Part shown: positions 18,304 to 27,908 of the stretch, piece by piece
How the letters are laid out: each line of letters starts with the position of its first letter
Numbering within the stretch: the stretch's first letter is position 1
Assembly (NCBI RefSeq): GCF_001426705.1
Contig: NZ_LMFC01000002.1
Coordinates: 352,559 to 416,558 of the forward strand
Source of the DNA: Cellulomonas sp. Root485
Lineage (GTDB): Bacteria > Actinomycetota > Actinomycetes > Actinomycetales > Cellulomonadaceae
DNA: 64,000 nucleotides
Direction: 5' to 3'
Translations under genes and position numbers: made by a program
Notes under the pieces: generated by a model
What the model was told of the DNA's origin: nothing
Databases searched by the model: none
Seen by the model: only the letters and a program-made list of their open reading frames with translations

Positions 18304-19044
18304 TCATCGGACGCGCCGGAAGACCAGGTCGTGGACCTCGTGACCGAGGTCGAGGCCGCGCTGCTCGAACTTGGTGACGGGCCGGTGCGGGGGCCGCGGG
18401 GTGAACCCGTCGGCGGTGTTCCCCAGGAACGGGTCGGCGGTGAGCGCCTCCAGCATCGCGTCCGCGTAGTCCACCCAGTCCGTCGCGCAGTGCAGGGTGC
18501 CACCCACGCGCAGCCGCGACCGCAGCAGCGCCACGTGCGACGGCTGGACGAGCCGGCGCTTGTGGTGGCGGACCTTGGGCCACGGGTCGGGGAAGAAGAC
18601 GTGCACGGCGTCGAGCGACTCCTCGGGCAGCGCGTTGCGGACCAGGTCGAGCGCGTCCCCGTGGGCGACGCGGACGTTGGTGATGCCGGCCCGGTCGAGC
18701 AGCCCCAGCAGGTTGGCGACGCCCGGCAGGTGCGCCTCGACAGCCAGGTAGTCGCGCGACGGGTCCGCGGCGGCCATCGCGGCGGTCGTCTCACCCATGC
18801 CGGAGCCGATCTCGAGGACCAGCGGCGCCGACCGTCCGAAGAGGGTCACGGTGTCGAGCGTGCCGTCGGCCGTCAGCGGGACGGGTGAGTCTGCGTCGTG
18901 CACCGAGAAGCCGAGCCGCGGCCACAGGAACCGCAGGGCGTCCTCGCGCTCGCGGCCGAGCGGGGCGCGGCGCGGGTGGAACGTGCGCAGCGGCTCGTGG
19001 GGGCGCGCGGCGACGTGCCGGAACGCGTCGGACGGGAGGCTCAC
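18304..19044 (-). CDS. trmB: tRNA (guanine-N7-)-methyltransferase
   Basis: 246 residues. Methylates G46 in the variable loop of tRNAs using SAM. Signatures: VLEIGSGMGETTAAMA (SAM motif I), NVRVAHGDAL, and the TrmB-specific FFPDPWPKVRHHKRRLVQ, followed by TKFEQRGLDLGHEVHDL at the C-terminus. GTG start at 19044, with TAGGCT eight bases upstream as a likely -10, so the leader is nearly absent. Divergent from the SARP regulator gene. Confidence 0.93.
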   Translation of the reverse strand: MSLPSDAFRHVAARPHEPLRTFHPRRAPLGREREDALRFLWPRLGFSVHDADSPVPLTADGTLDTVTLFGRSAPLVLEIGSGMGETTAAMAAADPSRDYLAVEAHLPGVANLLGLLDRAGITNVRVAHGDALDLVRNALPEESLDAVHVFFPDPWPKVRHHKRRLVQPSHVALLRSRLRVGGTLHCATDWVDYADAMLEALTADPFLGNTADGFTPRPPHRPVTKFEQRGLDLGHEVHDLVFRRVR

Positions 19045-19131
19045 GATCCGCCAGCCTAGGCGCCGTCCTCGGGGGCGGGGTGCGGGCGGGTGCCCGGAAT
19101 CGCCCGAGTGGGAGGGATATGTCCTGGACCC

Positions 19132-19161
19132 TTGTCCCGCACCTGCACGGATGACTAGAAC
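19132..19161 (+). promoter_or_regulatory. Possible promoter of the SARP regulator gene
   Basis: TTGTCC (19132-19137), an 18-bp spacer and TAGAAC (19156-19161) in the 230-bp divergent region between trmB and the regulator. The match is modest. A leader of about 105 nt would precede the ATG at 19275. No GTGACG-type heptamer was seen here. Confidence 0.3.
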
Positions 19162-19274
19162 AGAAGCACAGGTCCAACCCCGACGGAGCCGGTGGGTATC
19201 ACCCGGTGCCCGGGGCTGCTCCTTGCATGAGGGTGCACCGGTGCGCGACGCACGAGCCAGCGGGGGGACGCGGC

Positions 19275-20006
19275 ATGCCCAACGGCGGGGGAGTCGTCCA
19301 GCTGAGCGTCATCGACGGCTTCGAGCTGCGCGTCGCCGGGACGGCCGTCGAGCTCGCACCCGCGTGTCAGCGGCTCGTCGCCTTCCTCGCGCTCTGGGAA
19401 AGGCCGGTGACCCGCTCGTTCATCGGCGGCTCCCTGTGGACCGGCAGCGACGAGGAGCATGCCGGGGCCAGCCTGCGCTCCACCCTGTGGCGGCTCCCGT
19501 CGCGGGTGCTCGTGCGCGCGACGCCCACGCACCTCGCGCTGGGGGACGGCATCTCCGTCGACTACCGCGACGTGGTGCTGTGGTCGACGACCGTGCTGGC
19601 CGGGACCCTCGACGTCGGGCCGTCGCCGTGGACGGTGCCGCGCATCGCGGCGCTCACCGGTGAGGTGCTGCCCGACTGGTACGACGACTGGGTGCTCCCG
19701 GCACGGGAGCGCTACCGGCAGCTGCGGCTGCACGCGCTGGAGTCGCTGTGCGAGCGGTTGGCCGACTCGGGGCGGTTCGGGGAGGCGCTGCTGGCCGGGC
19801 TCGGTGCGGTCGTGGTCGAGCCCTTGCGCGAGAGCGCGCATCGTCGGGTGATCGACGTGCACCTGCGCGAGGGCAACGTGGTCGAGGCGCTCCGGCAGTA
19901 CCGCGCGTACGAGCGGATGCTCCGCGAGGAGCTGTCGCTGGAGCCCTCGCCTGACCTGCGCGCACGGGTCGCGCCGCTGCTGCGTGGGACGGCTCGGCTG
20001 GCCTGA
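19275..20006 (+). CDS. SARP/BTAD-family transcriptional activator, candidate eCIS regulator
   Basis: 243 residues. Residues 1-95 are an OmpR-like winged helix (AFLALWERPVTRSFIGGSLW, then EHAGASLRSTLWRL, the SARP recognition-helix pattern) and 96-243 are a bacterial transcriptional activator domain (ALTGEVLPDWYDDW, then EALRQYRAYERMLREELSLEPSP). It lacks the ATPase/TPR parts of AfsR, so it is a small SARP. SARPs bind direct heptamer repeats at 11-bp pitch; exactly such repeats lie in front of the first eCIS gene (49887-49915). It ends two bases from the last gene of the eCIS operon. ATG 19275 has a GGGGGGA Shine-Dalgarno. Confidence 0.85.
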   Translation: MPNGGGVVQLSVIDGFELRVAGTAVELAPACQRLVAFLALWERPVTRSFIGGSLWTGSDEEHAGASLRSTLWRLPSRVLVRATPTHLALGDGISVDYRDVVLWSTTVLAGTLDVGPSPWTVPRIAALTGEVLPDWYDDWVLPARERYRQLRLHALESLCERLADSGRFGEALLAGLGAVVVEPLRESAHRRVIDVHLREGNVVEALRQYRAYERMLREELSLEPSPDLRARVAPLLRGTARLA

Positions 20007-20007
20007 G

Positions 20008-23000
20008 TCACGGCGCCGTCCAGTCGATGCCCTTGGCGACCGCCTTGGTGATCGTGCCCTGCAGCCGGCTCGGAGTGAACTTCGGGCTCCGCGCGAACGA
20101 CAGCTCCCCGCCCGTGAGGCCGGTGATCTCGATGCCGCGGGTCTGCACCGTGCCGATGTCCTTGAGGCGCAGCAGGATGCTGTCGAGCGAGAGACCCTGG
20201 AGCCCGAGCTGGAGGCTGCCGGGGTTGGGTGGGCTCGTCGGGCGGACCGACGGGGTGTCGACCGCGGGGATGCCGCCGTCGAACGTGAGCCGCATGAGGG
20301 CGTCCTTCGAGAGCACCACCTGGCCGGTGGCGGACGGGGTGTTGACTGGCACGGTGATGGGGGCCTGCGAGCGCACATTCAGGTGCCCGACGAGGCTGCG
20401 CACCTCGAGGCTGTCGAGGAGACGGCGGGACTTGCGGCGGGCCTCGATCCGGTCGGCCAGGTCCTTCTTCGGCGGGTCCTCGCTCATCCGGAAGATCGCG
20501 GACCACAGAGCGAACCGGTCCACCATCGCGCGCCGCAGGTCCACCGGGTGCAGGTCCCAGGCGAGGAACTTGATCCAGTCGAAGTCGTCCGGGCGGTTCA
20601 CGCCGCGCGAGTCGTTGCCCTTGGAGGCGTCCGGCGGGTTCTTGAGGGCGTACACGCCGAGCTCGAGGGTGCCCGCGGTCGTCAGCCGCAGCAAAGGGTC
20701 GCGCCCGGCGAACTCGACGACGACCTCGCGCACCTGGAAGTGCGTCTCCTCATCCGCGTACGTGGCCTCGATGCCCGCCTTGAGGATGTTCTTCTCGAAC
20801 GTGGGGACGTCCACGGCGCCGGCGGCGATCGGGACCACGAGCGGTGTCTTCGAGCCGATGTGGATGTCCTTCCAGCCCACGGCGTCGGCCAGCAGGAACA
20901 GCTCGACGGCGAGGCTGCCGTCCATCGCCTCGAACACCGGACGCAGCCCTTCGAGGTCGAAGTCCGTCGACGACGGCGGCTTCTTCGCGGGCGGGTCCTG
21001 CTCGACGGGCGGCTCGGCCGCGGGCGGGGAGAGCGTGAGCAGGTCCAGGTCGAAGAACGCCTCGTCGATCGTCACCTCGGGGAGGTAGAGGCCCTTCTTG
21101 CCGGTGACGGACGCGGTGGGCGTCGAGAACTCCAGGGTGCCGGCGCTCGCCTTCTTCAGCTTGATCCACGCGACCCGGCGCCCGTCGCGGAGCATCTCGT
21201 ACTCGAAGTCCTCCAGCTGCGACTTCGTCACCGTGAGCTTGCCGCCCTCGAGCACCACGCGGTCCGCACCGAGCTTGCCGAACCGGACCCGCCCGCCCGG
21301 GATCTCGGCGAGCTTCGCCATGGTGACCAGCGGGTCGCGCACCTCGATCCTGGTGCCGCCCGTCGACAGCCAGTCCATCGTCGCGAAGCCGGTGGTGAGC
21401 GCCAGGTCGCCCTTCAGCTTGTCCTTCAGTGCGACCTGCACGGGCAGGTTGATGGACAACGCCGAGAGCGAGCCGGTGATCGCGCCGGTGTCGAGGTCGT
21501 AGACGAAGTCCTTCTGGTACTCGCCCGCCGAGGTCATCCCCCGCGTGAGCGAGAGACCGCGGATGGTCACGGGCGCGACCATCGGGCTGGGCGGGATCCA
21601 CACCCAGTTCTGGCCGACCTCGATCTTCAAGGCCGAGAGCATCGTCGAGTCGATGTCGAGCCGTTCGACCACGACGCGCTTGAACGGTGCCGTCGAGGTG
21701 TGCACCTCCTTCGCGCCCCAGCGCTCCAGCCGGACCTTCGCGTGGATGCCGAGCAGGTCGACGGCGCCCGCGTCCACACCCTTGTCGTCCTTCGACGTCA
21801 GCCGGAGCGCCTGCCCCCCGACGACCGTCTTCAGGTCGAACGACGCCAGCCTGACGTGGTCGATGCCGAGCCCGGACGGATCCTTCGGGTCAAGGCCGCC
21901 GATCCGGATCTCGTCGGGACCGACGTCGATGGTCGCCCCGGTCAGGCCACGCAGCTCGGCGGACGCGTTGACGTCGCCACTGAGCTTGACGTCCCCTGAT
22001 CCGCCGCGGACGACCGCGACCAGGTGACCGCCCCGGTTGAGGTCGAGCTGGATCGACGTGAAGCCGACGTGGCCGTCCACGGACAGCGTCTTGCGGATCT
22101 GGCCGCTGAAGTCGGCCTGGATGTCCGCGATCTCGACCTTCTCCTTCGCCGGTTGCAGGTGCACCCGGCCCACGGTCAGCGCGTGGTCGCCGTGCGCGGG
22201 CTTCGCGGAACGCCCGAGCGAGATCTCGATCGGCAGGTCGCGGTACGTGAGGTGGTCGGCGGCGACGTCGTGCAGGTCGATGTCGTCGACGATCCACCGG
22301 TCCTTCGCCTGGTGCGCCGCGACCGTGACCTGCCGGACCGTGACAGGTCCTGCACCGACCACCTTGCCGGTGCCGATCTTCCAGTCGACGGCGCCCAGCT
22401 CGATCTTCTCCAGCGTCGCGCTCGCGGTCAGGCCCGCCTTCGTCTGCTCCACGTGGGCGCGCTTGAGCGTCGCGGTCGTGATGGTCACCTTGCCGTCCGG
22501 CGAGCGGTAGCTGGTGCCGAGCGCGACGAGGTTGCGGACGTCGAGCGAGAACCGGCGACCGCCCACCGTGAGGTAGGAGAACGCGAACGTCGGGTCGCGG
22601 CCCGAGGACGCCGGGTCGGTGACGAGCCGGCCCTCGACGGTGGTCGCCTTCGCGCGCTCCTTCGCCGTCGTGAGCGAGCCGAGCACGACCGAGTACCGCA
22701 GGTCGACCGACCCGACGCTGCCCGCGCCGGCGATCAGTGCCCACCCCGCGCTCTCCCGTGCGAGCTCGACGCCGTCCGCGCGGAGGTCGTGCAGCGAGCC
22801 GTCGACCAGCTCGGCGTGGACGTGTCCGTCCTTGCCGGGCATGTCGACCGTGACGTGGGACCCGGCCAGCTTCGCGATCCGCACGGTGTGCAGGACCACG
22901 CCGGTCAGCTCGCGGCCCTTCGGGGTGCTGCGGTAGGTGATCTCGGCGTCGATCCGCAGACCGTCGAGGCTGACCTGCTTGGCGCGGATGCCGTCGACGT

Positions 23001-26000
23001 CCGAGCCGATGGCGACGTCGTCCACGACGAGCCCGTCGACCGCCAGGTCCGGGATGCTCACGCGGTTCTCGCTCGCCAGGACCGTGCCGGACAGCTTGGC
23101 CAGCGTGACCTTGCCGATCGACCCCTGCGCCAGCTGGATGCCCTTCACGGTCGCGTCGGTCAGGGCGACCCGCGGCATGGTCTGGGCGAGCAGCAGCTCC
23201 GCCGGGTCGACGTCCGCGCCGCCGATGCGGAGCCCGCCGGTGCGCAGCGCGACCTCGAGCGTCCCGGAGACCTCGTCGATGGTCGCGCCCGGCAGCGCGA
23301 TGTCGGTGAGCACCGCGGGCACCCTGAAGCGGAGCTCGGCGGTGCGCGGGTCGAGCTCGCCGGTCACGCGGCCGAGGGTGATGCCGCCGATCTCGATGCC
23401 GAGCAGCCGGCGTGCGTCGTCGGTGAGCTCGCGCACCCACTGGGCGGCCTTGGCGCGCTTGGTGGCGTCGGCGCCGTGCTCCGCGGTGACCCGGGCGCGT
23501 TCGAGCGCGAGCAGCGCGAAGTGGGCGGCGGCGAGCCGGTCGCGCAGCCGCTTGTTGCCGGGGATGACCTTGAGCGCGGCGAGCTGGTCCGCCACCTCGC
23601 GCGCCGGGGGCAGCGTGTCGGCCTTGATGACGATCGCCGGCTGCGGGGGGTCGGTCTTCACCACGCGCGTCTCGTCGATGACGATGGAGCTCGTGGTGCC
23701 CTTGACCAGGTCGCCGAGCGTCGGTGACTTCCCGGCGAGGAACTGGTCGACGAGCGACTTGTCGTCGAGGTACCCCGCGCCGTACCCGAAGGCCTGGGCG
23801 GGGCCGGTGGTCGCCAGGTGGACGCCCTTCAGCTCGATGCCCGCGGTCTGGATGTTCCCGGAGACGGGCCCCAGGGTGACCGAGCCGATGTCGACCGAGA
23901 CGCCGGCGGTCGCGCGCAGCCTCTTCGTCAGCGCGACCAGCTCGAGCCGCTCCTTCTCGGTGAGCGAGCCGGGGTCCCGCCGGTCCTTCGCCTCGAGCTC
24001 GACCAGCCGGGCCTCGTCGGCGGTCGTCTCGGACGTCGCGGCGAGCGTGGCACGCTCCTCGTCGGTGAGCTTCTCGCCGCGGCCCAGGCGCGCCTCGAGC
24101 TCCTTCTGCTTCTCGGTGGGCTGCAGCGCCTTCACCTGGGCCTTGAGCTCGTCGATCCGGCGCCGCAGCGCCCGGACGCGCATCTCGAGCTCGAGCTTCT
24201 CCGGGTTGTCCGGCATCAGCGGACCCGCGGCCTTCTCCAACGTCGCGATCGCACCCTCCAGGGTCGTGATCGTGGTGTTCAGCGACGCGGGCAGGCTGAG
24301 GCCGACACCGGCGTGCAGGTCGGTCAGGACGATCGAGCGGACCTGCACCCCCGCACCCATCGAGAAGCCCTCGATCGCGAACCGCTCGATCGACACGTTG
24401 AACGCCCGCAGCATCGCGACCGCGTCCGCGGCGCGCTGCGCGGCCGTGCGGGGCGGTGCGAACTTCCCGTCTGCGGCCAGGCCCCACAGGTGGGTCAGCA
24501 CCGACGGGGTGGGGTCGACCTTGCCCTTCACGTAGTCGGACCCGAGCGAGAAGATCTTCGCGCCGATCCCGCCGGTCGGCGCCGGGAAGGGCAGCAGGGC
24601 CAGGTCGAGCAGCGTCTTGTCGCCGGGGACCGTCCCGAACACGTTGACGAAGTTGCTGAGCATCTGGAACAGCGGCCCGAACACGGGGACGGGGAACGCG
24701 GAGTGGCCCTCGGGCATCGGCTGGTTCATCGCGCCGAGCGCGTCCCACGAGCCGTCCTGCGTCGCGGCGAACGCGAGCTTGGCCAGCTCCAGCAGCGCCA
24801 CGGAGAACGCGCCCGAGCCGATGTAGACGAGGTCCTGGATCCGCAGCCCCTCCAGGCGCGCGGCAAGGAAGCTGGGCTTGGTGTACTTGCGGTCGCTGAA
24901 CCCGGCGGTGATCTTCAGGCCCGTCATGCTGACCCGGCCGGAGCGGAACGACTTGCCGGGCAGCACGATGTTCACGCCGACGAGCTGCAGGTCGGGCACC
25001 CGCAGCTTGACCACGAAGCCGTCCTCGAACGTCGCGTCGACGCTGAGCGCGTTGGCGGACTGTGCGGTGTCCAGCTGGACGCCGCCGAGGTCGCCGCCGA
25101 GCGCCCACTGCAGCTCGCCCAGGTTGAACGCCTTGAGCCGCATGGTCTTCCCGGACAGGTCGGTGCCGCTCCCGAGCAGCAGCGGCACGACCACCACCAG
25201 GCCGCGACCGAGCACCTTGAGCGCCGACCACCAGACGAGCTCGCCGCTGGGTGTCACGTCGTTCGGCGTGTAGACCGTCCGCTTGGCATCCTCGTCGTAG
25301 AGCGCCAGGTCCTTGACCATGGCGGTGAGGCGGAGGTTGCCCTTGGCGCGGACGTCGACGCGCACCTCCCGCGACTTCTCGAACACCCAGGCGCGGTCCT
25401 CGGCCGCGTACGCGAGGTTGATCAGCGCGCGCAGCTCCGGGGCCGTCGGCTCGGTCCACAGCCGCTCGTCGCTGAGCCGGGCTCGCAGGGCGTCCCGCGT
25501 CGGCAGGTTCTCGTCGCGACCCGTGGCCAGGATCGTCGGCATCCGGCGGCGCATGTCCGCGGACAACGACGCCCAGACCTTGGTCCAGGCCGACGAGTTC
25601 TCCTGCGCGAAACGGATCTGGTCGGCCGGTGACAGCGCCCGTACCGCGAGGGCGGCGAGCCACGCGTCCCGCTGCGTGAACGTCAGCCAGCCGAACACCC
25701 CCGGCAGCCGGTCGAGCACCTCGGCGACCAGCCGTCGAGGGTCCCGCAGCTGGTTGAGGTCGAGCACCTCCGCGCGGCCCGCCTCGCCGAACAGGTAGTC
25801 GTCGGGCAGCTTCGTGATGACCTTCTGGATCACCCCGCGCAGGTCGAGCCGGCGAACGATCGCGGTGCGCAGGGGGAGGTCGACGGGTGCCGGGCGGCCC
25901 GCGGAGTCCGTGACCCAGGGGGCGGGTCCGCCCTGCGGGTCGCGGCCCAGGAGGTCCCGGACGAGGCTGCGCGCGAAGGGCGGGACCGGCAGCCGCGCCC

Positions 26001-27906
26001 AGTCCGCCGCGAGCACCTCGGCGTAGTCCTGGAGCAGCTTGGCGGGCACGGTGAGGTCGGCGCCTGCGACGACGTACTCGGAGCCGACGCCGGTGTACTC
26101 CCCGCTGCGCACGATCTCGTCGGGCAGGTTGCTGGTCAGCCGTTCGAACCACTTGCCGTTCTCGAGCGCACGCCACGCGTCCTGCGCCTCGATCGGCGCG
26201 CTGCGGACCAGGAGGTAGGCGAACCGGGCCTCGGAGTCCCAGACCTTCCAGTCGAGGATCCCGTACGACAGGAGCGTCGTCGCACGGGCGAGGTTGACGA
26301 ACGGCGAGCGGGCGGCCAGCACGCTGCGCAGCGCCCACCCGGTGCCCGGCGCGAACCGGTCGTCGGTCGAGAGCTCGTCCAGGAGCTTCTCGACGAGGCC
26401 CGCCGCATCGAGCTGCTGAACCACGGAGGCGAGACGCTTGTCGACCGCCGGTGGCGCGTTGGTGCCCGCGACCGCAGGCTTCGGTGCGGTCGCCGCCGCG
26501 ACGAGCGACGCCCGGGTCACGGGTGCGGTGTCGACCGCCGGCTCGCCCGGGGGCGTCGGGCACAGCGGTGCGAGCAGCTCGAGGGCCTGCCGCGCGGAGT
26601 CGCCGGAGGCGTCGCGCAGCAGCCGGGTCAGCCGGTCGACGAGGATGCCGTCCGTCGGCCCGTTGCGGTACCCCGACAGGTCGGACTCGACCTTGATCGC
26701 GGCCTCGAGGTCGGCGACGTCGCTGCCGAGTCCCGGGGAACGGCCGATGAGCGCACGGAACTTGTCCCGCTGCTTGCCGCCGAGCAACGAGTTCAGGGCA
26801 GGTGCACCCGCGCGGCGCAGAGTGGCCAGGAGGCCGCGCATCGCGACCGGCGACAACCGCTCCGGGTCCACCGGCGCGATCGCCTCGCCGAAGCCGCGGT
26901 ACCAGTCGACGTTCGGGTTCCACTTCTCGGCGAGCGCGGTGAGCTCCTTGTCCGACATCGCCGAGAGCACCGCGACCGCCGTCTCAGGGAACTTCGCGTG
27001 GTGGTCCGCCGTGAGCCGGCCGAGCTTGACGCGGGTCTCGGGCTCCAGGCAGCGCACCAGCGCGCGGGCGATCACGAACGACAAGGGCGCCAGCAGCCGC
27101 AGGCACGTCTCGACGCGCTCCACCTTGAGCTCGAGCGAGAAGTCGTTCAGCTCGGACGTGATCCGGGCGATGTCGACGGCGTGGTTGGCGCGGACGAAGC
27201 CTTCGAGCTTCAGCTCGGTCGACTCGACGTCCGGGCGCTGCTCGGCCCACGAGAAGAGCAGCTCCCAGTCCGGCTCGACGCCCGTCGCGTCCACGTCGCG
27301 TGCGCGCCGGCCGTCGGGCAGGGCCTCGCGCGGCACCCACAGCGGTCGGCCCTGGCGTGCGGCGGCCGCGAGCCCGGCGGCCTCGGCCTCCGCGCGCGTG
27401 ACGTCGGGGGCCCTTCCGCCGGTCCGGCGGTTCTCGTGCTGGCGGACGTGGGCGAGCTCGTGCGCGAGCAGGGCGAACGTGCGGTCGAGGTCGTCGAGCC
27501 CGCCGACGAGCGTGATCCGGCCGTCCGGCGCCGTCAGCCCGCGCGCCCCGCCGGTGCCGCCGAGCACGTCGAGGCGGACGCGTGACGGGTCGACCCCGAG
27601 GGAGGGTGCGAGCCGGGGGACCGCCGCACCGACGTACGCCGCGCTCGGTCGTGGCAGGTGGCCACCCGGCCGGGTGGGTGTCGGGACCGTGCGGGGACGG
27701 CGTTCGCGGGCCCGCCGGTCCGCGCGGTTCTCGCGGTCGGCGCCGTCGTGCACGGGGTCGTCGTGCGCCCACCGGTGGGCGAGCGTGACCGCGTGCGTGG
27801 GTGCGGTGGCGCGGCCGACCGCCCGCCCGGGCGCCGACGAGCGTGCAGCCGTCCGGCCGTCCGTGCCGGTGCCGGTGCTCGTCGCGGTGCCCGCGGTCGC
27901 CGCCAT
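20008..27906 (-). CDS. Giant DUF4157 protein, candidate eCIS cargo/effector
   Basis: 2632 residues. A disordered Ala/Thr/Arg-rich head (1-95) leads to a DUF4157 metallopeptidase-like domain with HELAHVRQH (H149, E150, H153), a domain that marks many eCIS-linked toxins. Residues about 195-900 are mixed helical; a hydrophobic patch lies near 885-905 (LVVVVPLLLGSG). A charged coiled coil covers about 1210-1335. The rest is a very long run of short beta strands (hxhxxhxh pattern with GG/DG turns), resembling a repetitive beta scaffold of AsmA/TamB or beta-helix type. Last gene of the eCIS operon; the ATG lies two bases after the upstream stop (GTG 27912 would overlap it). Whether the HExxH is catalytic is unknown; a structural role is also possible. 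Confidence 0.8.
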   Translation of the reverse strand: MAATAGTATSTGTGTDGRTAARSSAPGRAVGRATAPTHAVTLAHRWAHDDPVHDGADRENRADRRARERRPRTVPTPTRPGGHLPRPSAAYVGAAVPRLAPSLGVDPSRVRLDVLGGTGGARGLTAPDGRITLVGGLDDLDRTFALLAHELAHVRQHENRRTGGRAPDVTRAEAEAAGLAAAARQGRPLWVPREALPDGRRARDVDATGVEPDWELLFSWAEQRPDVESTELKLEGFVRANHAVDIARITSELNDFSLELKVERVETCLRLLAPLSFVIARALVRCLEPETRVKLGRLTADHHAKFPETAVAVLSAMSDKELTALAEKWNPNVDWYRGFGEAIAPVDPERLSPVAMRGLLATLRRAGAPALNSLLGGKQRDKFRALIGRSPGLGSDVADLEAAIKVESDLSGYRNGPTDGILVDRLTRLLRDASGDSARQALELLAPLCPTPPGEPAVDTAPVTRASLVAAATAPKPAVAGTNAPPAVDKRLASVVQQLDAAGLVEKLLDELSTDDRFAPGTGWALRSVLAARSPFVNLARATTLLSYGILDWKVWDSEARFAYLLVRSAPIEAQDAWRALENGKWFERLTSNLPDEIVRSGEYTGVGSEYVVAGADLTVPAKLLQDYAEVLAADWARLPVPPFARSLVRDLLGRDPQGGPAPWVTDSAGRPAPVDLPLRTAIVRRLDLRGVIQKVITKLPDDYLFGEAGRAEVLDLNQLRDPRRLVAEVLDRLPGVFGWLTFTQRDAWLAALAVRALSPADQIRFAQENSSAWTKVWASLSADMRRRMPTILATGRDENLPTRDALRARLSDERLWTEPTAPELRALINLAYAAEDRAWVFEKSREVRVDVRAKGNLRLTAMVKDLALYDEDAKRTVYTPNDVTPSGELVWWSALKVLGRGLVVVVPLLLGSGTDLSGKTMRLKAFNLGELQWALGGDLGGVQLDTAQSANALSVDATFEDGFVVKLRVPDLQLVGVNIVLPGKSFRSGRVSMTGLKITAGFSDRKYTKPSFLAARLEGLRIQDLVYIGSGAFSVALLELAKLAFAATQDGSWDALGAMNQPMPEGHSAFPVPVFGPLFQMLSNFVNVFGTVPGDKTLLDLALLPFPAPTGGIGAKIFSLGSDYVKGKVDPTPSVLTHLWGLAADGKFAPPRTAAQRAADAVAMLRAFNVSIERFAIEGFSMGAGVQVRSIVLTDLHAGVGLSLPASLNTTITTLEGAIATLEKAAGPLMPDNPEKLELEMRVRALRRRIDELKAQVKALQPTEKQKELEARLGRGEKLTDEERATLAATSETTADEARLVELEAKDRRDPGSLTEKERLELVALTKRLRATAGVSVDIGSVTLGPVSGNIQTAGIELKGVHLATTGPAQAFGYGAGYLDDKSLVDQFLAGKSPTLGDLVKGTTSSIVIDETRVVKTDPPQPAIVIKADTLPPAREVADQLAALKVIPGNKRLRDRLAAAHFALLALERARVTAEHGADATKRAKAAQWVRELTDDARRLLGIEIGGITLGRVTGELDPRTAELRFRVPAVLTDIALPGATIDEVSGTLEVALRTGGLRIGGADVDPAELLLAQTMPRVALTDATVKGIQLAQGSIGKVTLAKLSGTVLASENRVSIPDLAVDGLVVDDVAIGSDVDGIRAKQVSLDGLRIDAEITYRSTPKGRELTGVVLHTVRIAKLAGSHVTVDMPGKDGHVHAELVDGSLHDLRADGVELARESAGWALIAGAGSVGSVDLRYSVVLGSLTTAKERAKATTVEGRLVTDPASSGRDPTFAFSYLTVGGRRFSLDVRNLVALGTSYRSPDGKVTITTATLKRAHVEQTKAGLTASATLEKIELGAVDWKIGTGKVVGAGPVTVRQVTVAAHQAKDRWIVDDIDLHDVAADHLTYRDLPIEISLGRSAKPAHGDHALTVGRVHLQPAKEKVEIADIQADFSGQIRKTLSVDGHVGFTSIQLDLNRGGHLVAVVRGGSGDVKLSGDVNASAELRGLTGATIDVGPDEIRIGGLDPKDPSGLGIDHVRLASFDLKTVVGGQALRLTSKDDKGVDAGAVDLLGIHAKVRLERWGAKEVHTSTAPFKRVVVERLDIDSTMLSALKIEVGQNWVWIPPSPMVAPVTIRGLSLTRGMTSAGEYQKDFVYDLDTGAITGSLSALSINLPVQVALKDKLKGDLALTTGFATMDWLSTGGTRIEVRDPLVTMAKLAEIPGGRVRFGKLGADRVVLEGGKLTVTKSQLEDFEYEMLRDGRRVAWIKLKKASAGTLEFSTPTASVTGKKGLYLPEVTIDEAFFDLDLLTLSPPAAEPPVEQDPPAKKPPSSTDFDLEGLRPVFEAMDGSLAVELFLLADAVGWKDIHIGSKTPLVVPIAAGAVDVPTFEKNILKAGIEATYADEETHFQVREVVVEFAGRDPLLRLTTAGTLELGVYALKNPPDASKGNDSRGVNRPDDFDWIKFLAWDLHPVDLRRAMVDRFALWSAIFRMSEDPPKKDLADRIEARRKSRRLLDSLEVRSLVGHLNVRSQAPITVPVNTPSATGQVVLSKDALMRLTFDGGIPAVDTPSVRPTSPPNPGSLQLGLQGLSLDSILLRLKDIGTVQTRGIEITGLTGGELSFARSPKFTPSRLQGTITKAVAKGIDWTAP

Positions 27907-27908
27907 GC

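Noticed and set aside
19206-19274. Earlier ATG (19226) or frame extension for the SARP gene
   Set aside because: Homology to the winged helix starts after ATG 19275, which has the better ribosome binding site; residues before it look unlike family members.
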